64,000 nt of DNA from Liriodendron chinense (Eukaryota > Streptophyta > Magnoliopsida > Magnoliales > Magnoliaceae). Under the pieces are notes generated by a model. It did no database searches. It was not told where the DNA came from and saw nothing but the letters and a program-made list of their open reading frames with translations. The stretch is taken from the NCBI GenBank assembly GCA_003013855.2, contig PVNU02002843.1, positions 96,481 to 160,480 of the forward strand, written 5' to 3'. Positions 33,601 through 47,457 of the stretch are shown piece by piece; the stretch's first letter is position 1; every line of letters starts with the position of its first letter. A program made the translations under genes and the position numbers.

Positions 33601-34980
33601 GGAGAGGAGCCCAGTTATCATTAGGGCTACCTCGTATGCACACATGGCTTATATGCATAGCGTTGCTTGAGTGCGATTATGCTGCATGGTGTGCTTGTGG
33701 ACTATCATGACAATTTGCATAACATCTTTGTGTGATGGATTAAACACCACAATAACACCGTGGTTATATTTAAGACCACCACAGCGACATCATGGTTGGT
33801 ATTTGTGGAATACCAGAAATGTGAAATAGTAGGGATGGATAGAAATCCCTTGGGTTGAAAGTCCCTAAACCCCGATGGTACCTAAAGATGCCTCACTGTC
33901 GGGCTAAGTGGATAACATGAGTCATAGTGCGTTTGACTCACACTGACAATGTTGAGTGAGAAGAGGTGGGTCCAATCTGCTTAAGGGCTGAGGCGCGAAT
34001 AGGGACTAGTTTGACCCGCCAGCAAGGAGAAGTGCGAATGTAGTCCGCTACTGTCGTGCCAGTTGAATGGCCTATGCCTCATTGACGTGGCGGGTATGCG
34101 AGGTCTTACGCATAGCATGGGATGCATGGGCATGGCCCCGATTATTTCCAATGATGTAATGATTAGATATGCGTTCGCATTGGATGTCGTGCAGATGCGA
34201 TTATGGCTGTGGTGTGCCGTATGGTTGGTGTTGGCATGGGATGTCAGGAGTACAATAGTGGTTTGGTGCATGATCATGAGGCATATGCATTGCATCGCAT
34301 TACATTGGTATTGACATCTACCTATTATATGATTCTTTCATGGCATATCTACCTTACTTTCTTGTATATAGGACACCTTGGATGCTTTGGTATGGCCTAG
34401 TGATTTCCGGTGATGATAATTATATTGTGATGTGGACTTTCAGAGGAGGACTTGCATGCTCGCATACACCTGTACACCTCGACATTGCAGCACATCTTAC
34501 CCTCTCGACATCATGTGACATAACATTCCCACCGTGCTTCAATTGTATACTCTGATGTTTCGATTGTTGTTGCATGCTTGTACACTATGCACATATGAGT
34601 GTGCTGGCTTTTAGCTCAAGCCTCTTTTTTTAATTTTTTAGGGTAGAAGTAGCTTGGCGGACTTAGCTTTTTAGATGCATGCAATCTACTTTGTGCTATG
34701 GTGATATCGGTGTCTTGTACATTTTAAAAGGCATTGTACTTGTAATCGTTTGAATATATAGTGGAGATAGTTTCTTGGTATTGTGATCCTGAAACATTAG
34801 GCACACAGGTATTATTATTAAAAAAATTCACCAAAAAATCTTCCTTGTGGTGGGCCGAACTCAAGACGCGGTATATGGGAGTCAGGTGCCCAATTAAGAG
34901 AGCTATGGAAGCTGTCATTTCCCACATTTGGGGCATGACACCCTACCCATTCGCACCCCCGAAACATGGAGCTACTTGAT
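30651..34980 (+). other. 4.3-kb anonymous non-coding stretch, possibly a long LTR
   Basis: No gene, no inverted-repeat arms and no ORF over about 110 aa. The style resembles the very long LTRs of Del/Tekay-type Ty3/gypsy elements: reiterated 'atgatgatg' and 'catgcat', paired phrases 'cgtccctaggttaaagtccc' and 'gtccttgggttgaagtccc' at about 33450 and 33490, and near the end a 'ggtagaagtagcttggcgg' block at 34640 followed by a T/A-rich end. No second copy is in the window, so this is inference only. Confidence 0.3.
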
Positions 34981-36255
34981 GCCGACTGTAACAAAGCAGC
35001 ATCCAAGGGATAAGGTGCATGAGATCCACACCGTCCATTAGGTGAGTAACCTTATGTTCACTCTATATGTAAATAATCATGCCGGTCCAACACTCAGGTA
35101 AGCCCTACTATAGCACGGAAACCCACCATTGGTTGAAAATGGGGCCCACTGTGGTTTTTATATGCTATCCAATCCGTTAATCTTAACATATCACCATGAT
35201 GAAGGGAATTGCCAAAAATCACTGTTCCAAAACTCAGGTGGGCTGCACCATGTGAATTTAGAAGTTTTAGGCATGGTTTTGTGCTACTGCTTGTGGAGAA
35301 GCCCACCTATGTTTTCAATTGATGTGATGGTTGGGTTAAGGCTTAACAGTAGGTGGCACACCTGATGGACGGTGTTGATCTATGCATAGCTTGCCCTTGA
35401 ATGCCTAGGCCGACGTTTTCCAAAGATGAGGCTGGGTATGCAAAAGTTCAGACACGTGCCTGTGATCATTTCTCTGGATGCCAAATCGCTTAGGCTGGGT
35501 TAACTCCGAATTGATCAGGTCATGATGTGGTACCATTTTATTGGCTCGCATAAAGCTTGTGAAAAAGAGATGGGCCACCAATTTTTTAAAATACTGTCAG
35601 TCAACCGGCCATAATTTGACGAGTGCCTAGCTTGCAAGATAATGAAATTGCATCATGTAATAGCCCGACTAAGTTTGCTGCAAGCCTGCCGAACTGAATC
35701 CGCTCTCCATTTCTCTTCTCCAGCTTTACTAATTCCAGTGTATGTGGATTGGGCCCTTCCCCCACCTGAAGGACTTGGTCCAGGTAGTGGCTCAACAGGG
35801 GCTGCCATGATGTGTGTGTTTTATCCTTGTTGTTGGTCCGTTTTAAAAAAGTATTGAGTAACTCGGTACCCAATCGAGATTTATGTATTTAATCCATTCC
35901 ATCCATCCACGTTACTAGATAATCTTAGGGCTTGAGTCCATAAATGAAGCATATCCAAATCTCAAGTGGACCACACCATAGGAAAGAGTATGAATTGCCA
36001 ACCAATTTGCATAACGGGCGAAATCCATCGGCCGTTTTGCCATCCGACTAGCATAACAATTAGATCTATTGGCTGATAGAGTAACGGCTGATCTTCTAGC
36101 CGATTGGTGGGAAGTGCAAAGTACACCATTAGCCCCTCTATAGCCACATTGCCCACAACCCACTCCCCATGCCGCACATGCACGAGCGCCAACACATGCG
36201 TGGGTGCATTCCACTGCTTCGCATGGGAAGATGCAAGCTAGCATTCTTCTCTCTA
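34981..36255. repeat. Decayed fold-back text and unassigned sequence
   Basis: 35090-35375 has arm-like text (gggcccactgtgg...cccacctatg). 35790-35990 has a left arm interrupted by 'gagtaactcggtacccaatcgag'. 36000-36255 is GC-richer, anonymous and non-coding. Confidence 0.35.
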
Positions 36256-37149
36256 TTTTTCAGGTAAGAATACTAGAAAACTCAAAGCTTATAAATCTCT
36301 CTAATTCTTCGGCTCTTAAGTAATGTGGGATTAAATGTCTTCTAAAAAAAATCACTATTTCAAATAGGATTTTAGAGGAAAAATGAAATTCAAAACTGTT
36401 TGAATTTAATAAAAAGTATATGTGCAAAACTCTAACAATTTCTATTATATTATTTAACCAAACCTAATGAGGTAAAATCACAATATTGGATTTTGACTTA
36501 GAGAAAAGTTACTTCAATTTAATTTCATAATTCTCATTTAATATAGACTTCTGGCTAGGGCTGCACAACGATTCGATCAACTTGATTTTGGATGAAATCT
36601 TAAATTTTCGAAATTGAAATTGAAATTGAATTTATCTTAAATTTTCGAAATTGAAATTGAAATTGAAATTGAATTGATCTTAATTTTGAAATTTCAAATT
36701 GAAATTGAATTGATCCAATTTTTTTGGAATTGAATTGATGAATTTTTCGAATCAATTCGATTCGATTTTTCACACATTTCAATTTGAAAACTTAAAGGTT
36801 TTATAAGTTTGGATTTTAAAGTACCTCAAATAGTAATATTAGTAGAAATACTTCTAAAAACATATGCATAATAACTAGTCCATACATGAAAATTAGGAAG
36901 ATCGTATTGATACAAAGCTTTTGAGGCTCGAAAAATGTTTTTAATGGTTATTCATTACTCCTTCTCTTGGTATGGTCTTCCTGAGATTTGATCTTCTTAT
37001 AATTTTGGATCATGTCCTAAAATGAGACGTAAAATTAGATAGACGTAATGGATATACAAAAAAATATATCGAGGTAGGCCCCACATAGTAGGGGTAACAC
37101 CCACTAAGTTGTTACCAACGTAACACTTAATTCACTCTTGGGTGAAGTT

Positions 37150-37640
37150 CAAATTGTACACCTTTGTCGTACTGAGTAAACTTAATTGGGCCTACTTTGA
37201 ATGCATTTGGTTTACCACACCGTCCATTCGTTTTACCTCCTCATTTTAGCTGTTGAGCTCAAAATTGAAGCATATCCAAAACTTGGGTGGACCATGCCAC
37301 ATGAAATAGTAGGAATAATGATTTCCACCATTGAAACCTTCATAGGGCCCACAGTACCGTTTATTTGTCATCCAACCTGTTCGTAAGATCAGGTAGACAA
37401 GTATGAATGAAAAACACAAATATAAGCTTGATTCAAAACTTTTGTGGCCTACAATAATTTTTGAATGGTAGAGGTTCAATTCACACTGTTTCTTGTGGTG
37501 TGTGCCACTATACGCTTCAATTTTAGGCTTGAGCCATAAAATTATCTTTTAAAGTGGATGAACGGAGTGGATAAAATGAATAAATCACCATGGGCCCCAC
37601 AGAGTTTACTCAGTACGCCAAGCGCATTGAGTTACTAAGT
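37150..37640. repeat. Fold-back element nested in the hAT element
   Basis: Inner ends gtactgagtaaactt and gagtttactcagtacg are inverted repeats. Normal arms and loop. Confidence 0.65.
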
Positions 37641-38139
37641 ACGCAATTCGATTCGTCTTGGACTTTTGAGTGGGTGCGGATATGCGGAAGGGTAGTTTCA
37701 AAGTTCTATGGACCCCACTATGGTGTATGTGTTTTATCTAGGCCCACTATCCATTTTCCATATGATTCTAAGACATTATCCAAAAAATAAGACATCCAAA
37801 TTTCAAGTGGACCACACCATAAGAAAACAGTAGGGGATTGATGATTATTGTTGAAAACTTTTTGGGGAATTAGAACTTTGGTATCAAGTTGGTATTTGTT
37901 TTTTTCCCTTCCTCAAGGTCTATATGACCTTATCAACAAGTTGGATGGCAAATAAACATTACAATGTGCCCTAGGAAGAATTTAATAGTGGACGTTCAAT
38001 CTCCATTGTTTTGCTGTGGTGTGGTAATCTGAGATATATATCTTACTAAATTTTGAAATTTTTTCTTAAATTCAAATGTAAAAATGGATGGACGACATAG
38101 ATAAAACTCACTATGATATATCTATTTCATCTATACCGT

Positions 38140-38140
<1 letters not shown>

Positions 38141-38211
<71 letters not shown>
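38141..38211 (+). repeat. (CA)n(TA)n microsatellite
   Basis: CA run 38141-38178 continues into a TA run to 38211, at the right edge of a fold-back fragment. Confidence 0.95.
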
Positions 38212-38213
<2 letters not shown>

Positions 38214-38569
38214 ATTCAATTTGATTTTCGATTCGATTCGATCAATTGAAACTGAAAATTGAAATTGAATTTTTTCTTTTTTAAAAAATTGAATTGAATT
38301 GATCTTGGAGAATGATTCGATTCGATTCGATTTGTTCGATTTGATTCAATCGATAAATTGATCATAAATTGAATTGTGTGCAACGCTACTTCTGGCTGAG
38401 TCCAAAAGGCATTTAATTAAAGCATTTTAGGTCAACTTCAAATCAATTTTGGTTTGGGTTTGAGTCAGTTTTATTTCTTATTGTTTTAAATATGATCCAT
38501 TTCAAAGTTGGGTTTTGGAGGGTCATAACAGGCCGACTATAAAAGGCTTAAGAAACGACCCATTTGATA

Positions 38570-39045
38570 GTCAGTGGGGCTCATGGTGATGTATGTGCCT
38601 TAAATCCACACAGTCCAGCCTTTTTGAAGGCTCATTGTATGACATTATCCCAAAAATGAAACCGACTCATATCCTAGGTGGACCACACCACAGGAAATAG
38701 TAGTGATTAATCCCCACCATTAAAAACTTCATGGATTCCATTGGAGTGTTTATTTGCCATCCAACCTGTTGATAAGGTCACAAACACCTAGATGAAGAGA
38801 CCACTCAAAAATCATCTTATCCAAAGCTTTTGTGGCCCACAAGACGTTTTTAAATGTCAATCACTACTGTTTCCTGTACTATGGTCCATCAGGGATTTGG
38901 AACTTCTTCATTTTTCGAATGACACACTAAAATTAGCTTACAATACGGATATATGGACAGAATGGATGTAGTCACATACATCAAAGTGGGCCCCACAGTC
39001 AGGGGTTTCACCCACCTCGGTGGATCCGGGGTCTCATAACTCACT
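38570..39045. repeat. Fold-back element, long sub-type
   Basis: Left arm from cagtggggctcatggtgatgtatg, loop gccatccaacctgttgataagg, right arm to gtgggccccacagtc. Arms are inverted complements. Confidence 0.65.
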
Positions 39046-39260
39046 CGGTTGGTCATAACCATTTTGCATCCCAGTCCTACGATTCATTTATGGTTGTCCC
39101 TAATGAATGGACGGTTCGGATCATCATATGTTGCTCATACAATACAACAACTAAGAAGACGAATCTTACTCGCAGATGGACGTACAAGATCTCCTCCCTC
39201 TAAGCTGTGAAGTCTCAATACCACGTTTAAGATTTTGCTGGTCTTTTCTGCCCATTGAAG

Positions 39261-39788
39261 GGGCGCGACTTGGGTGAGACCCCGGAACCAGCGATGTGGT
39301 TGGGATCCTGAACCTAGGGCCCACCTGGATGTGTTCTTTGTAAATCCATGCCGTCCATCGGTTTCTTCATATTATCTTGTACTATGGTACCAAAAATGAA
39401 GGAGATGAAAATTTTGGGTGGACTACAACATAAGAAACACTGGTTAATGACCATTAAAAACCTTTTGTGAGCCACAAAAGTTTTCTATCAACCTGATATT
39501 TGTCTTTTCCTTTCATCCCTGTCTACGTGAACTTATCAACAGATTGGATGGTCAATAAATATTACGGTGGACTCCAGGAAGGTTTTAATGGTCACGGTTG
39601 AATGAGAACTGTTTCTTGGGGTGTGGTCCACCTAAAATTTTCATCTGCTTCATTTTTGGGAATGCATCTTAAAATAATATGAAGAAACAGATGGACGGCA
39701 TGGATTTACAAAGAACACATCCAGGTGGGCCCTAGGTTCAGGATCCCACCCCCAATGCTGGTTCCGGGGTCTCACCCAAGTCGCGCCC
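39261..39788. mobile_element. Reference copy of the fold-back element, perfect 10-bp target duplication
   Basis: 528 bp. Ends gggcgcgacttgggtgagac and gtctcacccaagtcgcgccc are perfect inverted repeats, flanked by cccattgaag at 39251-39260 and 39789-39798. Inverted arms extend for over 200 bp on each side (ccggaaccagc...cctgaacctagggcccacctgg). The non-palindromic loop is about 110 bp around 39470-39575. Length of target duplication and G-rich ends fit Mutator-like elements. No ORF of substance. Confidence 0.9.
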
Positions 39789-39839
39789 CCCATTGAAGTC
39801 ATTGCCCACTGTCCATTTTTGATCTGTTGGAAGTGCCTA

Positions 39840-40260
39840 AGCACCATCCATCACACCACAGATGTGAGAATGGAAATGATGGAACATCTGTTTGACTAGC
39901 CACCCTTGATTTTGACGGGGCCAATTGATGTGTATGTAAAATCCACTCGGACCATTAAATGTGCAATCCCACCTATGATTTATGTGGGCCACACCAAAAG
40001 AAACAGTTGGGACAGAGATGTCCACCGTTGATTTTTACGAGGCCACTGTAATGCATATGTAAAATCCACTCTGACCATTAGATGTATAATCCTAGATACG
40101 CTCAGCGCCAAGAAAGCAGGTTGACCTATGATTCATGCGGGCCACGCCAAAAGAAACAGTTGGGAGAGAGATGTCCACTAATTTTTACCGGGCCCATCAA
40201 ACCCGAAATCCAAGCTACAAATGGAGCTGATACTTGGGCCTTCGTGGTGCACTTCTTGCA
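39840..40260. repeat. Second fold-back-like repeat type
   Basis: Two partly duplicated blocks share gccaca(or g)ccaaaagaaacagttggga and 'gtaaaatccactc(g/t)gaccatta'. Similar to 8960-9250. Ends unknown. Confidence 0.45.
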
Positions 40261-40550
40261 CCCTTGTTGCTAACTCCCTTTTCTCTCTTTCCCTCCATAA
40301 CTTCCTTTGATAATTGCCTGCGGCCTTCGTGTCGCCCAGTTGAGTTTTGGGATGGCCTGATTTTTGGGGCGTCTACAGTTCTATGCCTCTTTTGAATGAT
40401 TCAGATGGAATGAACACAGCAGGATGCTCTGCACATAATCTACAAGGTTTTTAAGGTGGGCGTCCTCCCATCCCAACTGTTCCCCGTGGTGTGGCCCACT
40501 TGACTTTTTAATTGGCCTGATTTTGGTGCACCAAGGAGAACATGAGAAAG

Positions 40551-41035
40551 TAGGGCTGTAAATGGTCGGGTTTGGGGTGGGTTTAACCAAAACCAGACCC
40601 GCCCATGGGTTTGGGTCTTAAATTTTTTACCCAGGCCTTTTTTTTAAATGGGCGGATCTAAGTCGGGTCTGAGTCAACCCCATTAAACCCATTTATAAGT
40701 GGGTCTAGGTCTGGCAAAAGGAGATCCACCCAGACCCACTTATAAATGGGTCGGGTCGAATGGGTTGGGTCTAGATTTGGTATACAAGTTTTTTAACCAG
40801 GTTTAAAACCAGGTCTAGACAGGTCCAGGCCCGGATGGGTCCCTTGCAACATAGACCAAGCCTGCCCATTTACTAAATGGGTTCAGTCAGGTCGGGTGAA
40901 ACCAGATCCATACCCATTTAGCAATTGGGTCTGTTCTTGGACCCAGACCCATACAAATGAATCTGCTCTGGATCAGGTCTAAATGGGTTGGGTCTGGGTA
41001 CCCCATCGGGTCCACTGACCCATTTACAGCCCTTA
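40551..41035. mobile_element. hAT-type element, 485 bp, perfect 8-bp target duplication
   Basis: Ends tagggctgtaaatgg and ccatttacagccctta are flanked by tgagaaag on both sides (40543-40550, 41036-41043). The interior is almost entirely gggt(c/t)(g/t)ggt/aaacccag motifs in both orientations. It can fold on itself extensively. Confidence 0.9.
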
Positions 41036-41394
41036 TGAGAAAGGGCACATGATGTGTTTCTTGCACTCATCATAATGTGTTAATCCTAAAAATCTTTGTA
41101 GGATTAACCTCATCAGGACAGCAAGGCATGTTTTGGGTGGGCCTCATGAATCGACCTTGCATTTCTCGGTATCACACATGAATCGACGACTCAATCTTAG
41201 ACGGACCATTACTCACCTCTTACTCGGGTGAGTCCCAATTCGACTCAAGACCGGACGAGTCAGCCCAAGCAATCTTGCATGCAAGAGATCAAAACCAACA
41301 AAAAACCAAGGTCGTTGGGAAGTCTGGCGTGCTCTAATGTCGAATTGACTCGATGACCAGCCGAGTCGACCCCACTTGAAGACTCAATCAAGTC

Positions 41395-42360
41395 TTCATA
41401 TGACGCGACTCGATATTCAGTAATAAGATTAAAATATGAATGGTTACGAAGACAATTTATATAATAAAATAGCAAAAGTATAAATTAAATTCAACTGAGT
41501 TCTGAGTCAACTCAGCGAGTTTTAAATCTATTCTCCATATGCTCGACGATTTTTCTTCCATCGCTTCTTGTGCTGCTTCTTCTTCCGGCCGCGAGTTGAT
41601 TAATCTCATACATGACTGTAATGAATTCCATGTGTTCCATGGATGAGCGATGCCGATACTGTCTGGAATGAAGTCTCAACCGTTGAAAGACCGATAGGCT
41701 TACCGCGTCGGACTTCAAGGGCGGGTGATGAAAGATCACGGCCGTTAAATCATCAAACAGTTCCACTAATTTTCCTTCGCCTCTCCATGAAGAGAGAGGA
41801 GTTGGAGGATAACGAGTGATTAGAGATCTCCACCGTTTACAGACGGATAGGCATACTGCACGGGACTTCAAAGACAGGCGATGAAAGATCTTGACCGTTA
41901 AATCATCACCCAGGTCCATTATATTTCCATCTTCACCTTCCATTGTATATAATATGTATGTTGCAAGTTGGGTTTTTCGTTCTACCATCTTTCTTCATGA
42001 ATCTATATTTATATTTGGAGTTTCCTTCTCCTATTGAGAAACATTCTCTCTGAGATGTCCCAGAGTCATCTACAGCGCCTTGTTTTAAAACATGGGGCCA
42101 CCATGTTATTTATGTGAAATCCACACCGTCCATCTGAGGGCTGATCTTTTATATGTACAGTTAAAATTAGTGTTATGACCTGATGGATGGAGTGGATTTC
42201 TCATTTCCAACGTGGTGGGCCCCAGCGAATCCTGTCCTCCTGGTGTGAAAATTGATTGGGCTTTTGATGTGATACGAGAAGACGTCAAAAACAAAGATTC
42301 CTTTCATTTCAAACTATAGATTTTAGTTTCCGGAACTATTAAGGAAACTGTGGAGATTGG
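41395..42360. repeat. F-box segment, copy 1 (compact)
   Basis: Homologous in order to 53405-56230: a gactcgatattc...aataaaatagcaaaa block, the F-box ORF, a fold-back-like stretch (42095-42235), then a block ending ttttagtttccggaac. Same orientation in both copies. This copy lacks the insertions seen in copy 2. Confidence 0.75.
41512..41988 (-). CDS. Short F-box domain protein, possibly a remnant
   Basis: 158 aa. An F-box (about residues 27-62: GDDLTVKIFHRL...SVCKRWRSLI) would bind SKP1 in an SCF ubiquitin ligase. There is no Kelch, LRR or FBA domain, whereas F-box proteins usually run to 350-450 aa. Residues 71-115 are a degraded second copy of the same F-box (LVELFDDLTAVIFHHPPLKS). The natural start may be Met16 (plus 41943), where similarity to the 54044-54508 protein becomes strong (MEGE-D/E-G). 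The ORF is open and the paralogue keeps the same frame through the first F-box. The missing substrate domain makes a normal role doubtful. Confidence 0.55.
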   Translation of the reverse strand: MVERKTQLATYILYTMEGEDGNIMDLGDDLTVKIFHRLSLKSRAVCLSVCKRWRSLITRYPPTPLSSWRGEGKLVELFDDLTAVIFHHPPLKSDAVSLSVFQRLRLHSRQYRHRSSMEHMEFITVMYEINQLAAGRRSSTRSDGRKIVEHMENRFKTR

Positions 42361-42364
42361 ATCT

Positions 42365-42800
42365 TGTGAGCCTGCCAGGGGCTGTGGGGCCCACTATGAA
42401 GTATGTGTTTTATCTACGGTTTCAGTTGGGTTTGCCAGCTTATTTTAGGTCATGAGTTAGAAAAGTAAGCAGATCCAAAGCCCAAGTGGGCCACCCTAGG
42501 AAACAGTACTGATTGAATGGCCACGATTAGAAACTTTTCTAAGTTTTGGATCAAGCTGATATTTGTGTGTTTCCTTCATCCATGTTTGTGTGACATTGTG
42601 AACAGGTTGGATGGCAAATAAACATAACGGTAGGCCATAGGAATGTTTCAACGGTGAGTGTCACTATCCCCACTGTTTCCTGTGGTGTGGTCCACTTGAG
42701 CTTTTGATCCGCTTCATTTTTTGGGATTATGCTCTACAATGATCTGAAAAATGGATGGACAGTGTGGATAGAAAAACCATCACGGTGGGCCCCACACAAG
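42365..42800. repeat. Fold-back element, long sub-type
   Basis: Left arm ctgtggggcccactatgaagtatgtg, loop 'gtgaacaggttggatggc', right arm to catcacggtgggccccacac. Confidence 0.7.
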
Positions 42801-42849
42801 GGTCATGACTAGGAAATCATTGTCCTGTATGTGGAATGCAGATTGCATG

Positions 42850-43245
42850 GGACCCAGCCACCACCCACCTCAGTGGTGGCAGGACTTTGTGTGGCCTTCT
42901 GTTATGTATGTGTTTTATACACGCTGTCCATCCGTTTTTTCAGCTATTTTTTTTGGCCGTGACTCCAGAGCACACCACAGGAAAGAGGATCGAATGCCTG
43001 CCGTTAAAAATTGTTTTGTGACCTTAAAGGATAGGTTGAATGACAAATAAACATCACTGTGGGTCCCACGAAGGTTTCAACAGTAGACATCACTATCCCC
43101 ACTGTTTTCTGTGGTGTGGATCACTTGAGCTTTGGATATGCTTCAATTTTGGCCTCCTGGTCTAAAATGAGCTGCAAAAACGGATGGATGGCGTGGATAA
43201 AACACATACATTAGGATAGGCCCCACCGAGTCCTGCCACAAGAGA
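42850..43245. repeat. Fold-back element with shortened left arm
   Basis: cctcagtggtggcaggactt on the left pairs with gagtcctgccacaag on the right. Part of the left arm and loop is deleted near 42955-43020. Confidence 0.6.
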
Positions 43246-43479
43246 CATGGTAACCCACGGCTCAATCGCGGGAAAGATGGAACTGAATGCTCTCGGGGAT
43301 ATTTACTGCAATAGCCCTAGGTGTAGCTGTTTTTACTAAAAGTCCAGTTTCTCGTGGGGTTCATTTTTTTTGGCCTTTTCACGAGATATTGAAAAATTTT
43401 GACTCCAAATTGCCCCTCTGACACTCTGCCAGCCTGCGTACGTCCATAAGAGGCGAAGAGCCTTTCAAGGGGGCTCCAC

Positions 43480-43745
43480 TCATGGACCTACCATGATACA
43501 TATGTTACATCCACGCTGTCCATCCTTTTCGCCACATCATTTAAGGCTATGGTCCAAGTATGAGAAAGATTCAGATCTTGGGTGGACCATATTGCATGAA
43601 ACAGTGATTTCCACAGATGAAAACCTTTCAGGGCCATCATAAGGCTCATTTCCCATCCAAATATATCTCTCCCAAAGTTCTTTAGACTCTCCATGAGCTG
43701 GAAAACATAACGGACGGACTGGATCATCCAAGGCAGGACCCACTT
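43480..43745. repeat. Fold-back element fragment
   Basis: Left arm gacctaccatgatacatatgtta and a truncated right part (aaggcaggaccca). Confidence 0.5.
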
Positions 43746-43815
43746 AGCCAGTAAATAAAAAATAGAAGAAGAAAGAAAGAAACAGAGAAAGAAAGAAAAT
43801 GGGCGCAGGAACAAG

Positions 43816-44350
43816 GAGCAAATTAGCTGTTACGGGGTAACATCTCAGTGGGTGTTACCCTAACTGTGTGGGGCCCAACTTGATATGTATTTTGTATATC
43901 CATATCGTCCATCTGTTTTCCTCTATCATTTTAGAAAATGATTTCAAACCTGAAGAAGATCCAACTCTCAGGTAAACCATACCACTAAAAACAGTGATGA
44001 ATAGCCATTAAAAACATTTTATGGGTCACAAATGTTTTGGATCAAGCTGATATTTGTCTTTTCCCTTCATCCAGATCTTTTTGACATTATCAAAGGGTTG
44101 GATTGAAAATAAACATTACAAAACCTTACCATGGCCCTTTGGAATGTTTAATGGTGACACACTCAATCACCACTATTTAGTGTGTTAAGGTTCACCTGAT
44201 ATTTGGATATGCTTAATTTTTTACACCCCGTCCTAGAATGTTCTGTAAAAACGGATGGACGGTGTGGATATACAATACATCATCAAGGTGGGCCCCACGG
44301 TAGGGCTAACACCCACTATGCTGTTATTGGGTAACAGCCTAGTAGCGCCG
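43816..44350. mobile_element. Fold-back element (gttaccc type) with imperfect 9-bp target duplication
   Basis: Ends gagcaaattagctgttac and gtaacagcctagtagcgcc are inverted repeats. Flanks aggaacaag (43807-43815) and ccgaacaag (44351-44359) match at 7 of 9. Second inner pair gtgggtgttaccctaac / gctaacacccac. Confidence 0.6.
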
Positions 44351-44734
44351 CCGAACAAGACAGCGTCCAGAGGACCCTGCTGCCCACCAGCGTGAGAGGT
44401 GGGGAGAGGCGGGGAAGCCTTGTTTGGGCGTGAACAGAGGTCCCATTGGCGGGACCCACAATGACATATATGTTACATCCACCCCGTCCAACCTTTTTGT
44501 CCAATCATTTTAGGCCATGAGCCCATCCTTAAGACATATTCAGATCCAAGTAAGCCACACCATAAGGAACGGTTTAGAGAATGATGTCCATTGTTGAAAT
44601 CTTGTTAGGCCCCACTATAATGTTTCTTTGCCATCAAACCTTGGGGAGAGGCCATGTGACCTGATTTAAGGAAAAACACAAATATCAGCTAGATTAAGAT
44701 CTCTGGTGTATCACACCATGGGAAACAGTAGAGA

Positions 44735-44925
44735 TTGGACGACCACCATTGGGTTCCCCTTAGCACTGTGGATTTTCCCTATGCACTACGAGTTCCCCTG
44801 AGCATTGTGCTCCGAGGATTCCCCTTCAGCATTATGGATTCACTCTGGCATTGTGGATTTCCCCTAAGCATTGTGGATTCCCTTTGGCAATGTGGATTCC
44901 TCCTGTGGGTTCCCTAGAGCCAAGG
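44735..44925 (+). repeat. Degenerate ~20-bp minisatellite
   Basis: About seven imperfect copies of a unit like gcattgtggattcccctga. It shares its unit with 47590-47830. Confidence 0.7.
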
Positions 44926-45047
44926 CTTTAATGGTAGGCATCACTGTCCTCATTATTTTCTGATAGCGGGGCCCACAAAGTCTTTAAATCAAGTTGATAT
45001 TTATGTGGTCCCTTTATATAGGTCTATGTGACCATATCAACAGGATT

Positions 45048-46201
<1,154 letters not shown>

Positions 46202-46499
46202 ACAGGATAAGATGACAAATAAACATCAAGGTGGGCCTGAAAAAGTTTCAATAGTGGACATTCCTATCCCAACTGTTTGTCGTGGTATGGCACACCTGAG
46301 ATCGAGATCTGGAACAAAATGTGGCCCAAAGCCTAAAATGATATGGAAAAAAGGGATGGACGACATGGATGAAATATATACAACATGGTGGGTCCCACGA
46401 GTGGACCACCCGTCCACGCCCAAGAGAGCTTCAGCTTCTTCATGGACGTATGCAGGAGCAGGTGATCAGAAGGCTTCCGCCTTGCTGAAGTGACATCAC

Positions 46500-46935
46500 C
46501 AACTTTCGTGGGCCCCACTGTGATGTATGTGTTGTATCCACACTATCCATCCAGTTGGAGAGATCATTTTAGGGCATGATATAAAGAATGAGACAAATCC
46601 AATTCTCAAGTGGACCCCACCAAAGAAAACAATGGGGATAATGACGTGACCGTTGAACCCTTCCTAGGGCCCACCATGATGTTTATTTGAGATCCAACCT
46701 GTTCATAAGTTCACATAGACATGGAAGAAGGGAAAACACATATATTAGCTTGATCGAAAACTTCTGTGACCCCATGAAGTTTTTAATGGTAGGACATCAA
46801 TCCCCATTGTTTTCTTTGGTGAGGTCCACTTGAGCTTTGGATCTGCTTCATTCTTTGACTCATCCCTTAAAATGATCTCTATAAATGGATGGACAGCATG
46901 GATGTAACATATGCATCATGGTGGGGCCCACGTGT
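46500..46935. repeat. Fold-back element, long sub-type
   Basis: Left arm tcgtgggccccactgtgatgtatg, loop gatccaacctgttcataagttc, right arm to atggtggggcccacgtg. Confidence 0.7.
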
Positions 46936-47111
46936 GGAGCCCCTTTGGAACACTCGAGAGGACTTCGGCCTCTTTGTGGACGTACAATGGTTAGAGGGGC
47001 ATTTCCGACGGAAAGTTTTGCAATTTCTTGTGAAAAGGCTAAAAAAGATGAGCATCACGAGAAATTGGAGTTTTAATAAAAATAGCCACAACTCAAGGTT
47101 ATTGTAGTAAA

Positions 47112-47457
47112 AATCCCATGCGGATCCGTCTCATTACAATACACGTGGCAAGATGATGTGTCAATCAATACTGCCGATTTGATGGGCCATAATATAGATG
47201 GAGATTTTTACAAGATACATATAGATTGGGCAATCCTAGCCGTCTGAACAGTGACTTTCAAAGCAATGGTCCAAGGAAAATTGTTACTGGACAACAATAA
47301 GTGTCTGAAAGTGAAGAAAATTGATGGCCATGATTGAGTGATAAGAGTGATCTTTGAAATATAGGCTATCTATAATGAGACCGACCAAATGAACAATCCC
47401 GATTGATACATCACTTGGACGCATGTGATGTAGAGGGACGACAGGGCTGTGGGATTT
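47112..47457. other. No gene recognised
   Basis: Non-coding spacer between two members of the same inverted-termini repeat type. Confidence 0.4.

Larger units (their letters stand above)
36556..38388. mobile_element. hAT-type element, 1833 bp, perfect 8-bp target duplication
   Basis: Ends tagggctgcacaacg (36556) and gtgtgcaacgcta (to 38388) are imperfect inverted repeats flanked by cttctggc on both sides (36548-36555, 38389-38396). The outer interior is made of gaaattgaaattgaat and gattcgattcgat reiterations. The central 1.2 kb is occupied by fold-back elements (36890-37130 right half, 37150-37640, 37690-38140) and a microsatellite, so most of its length is later insertion. Confidence 0.85.

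Noticed and set aside
36600..36782. 60-aa open frame rich in QFQF/ISIS
   Set aside because: Translation of the gaaattgaaattgaat reiteration in the hAT interior.
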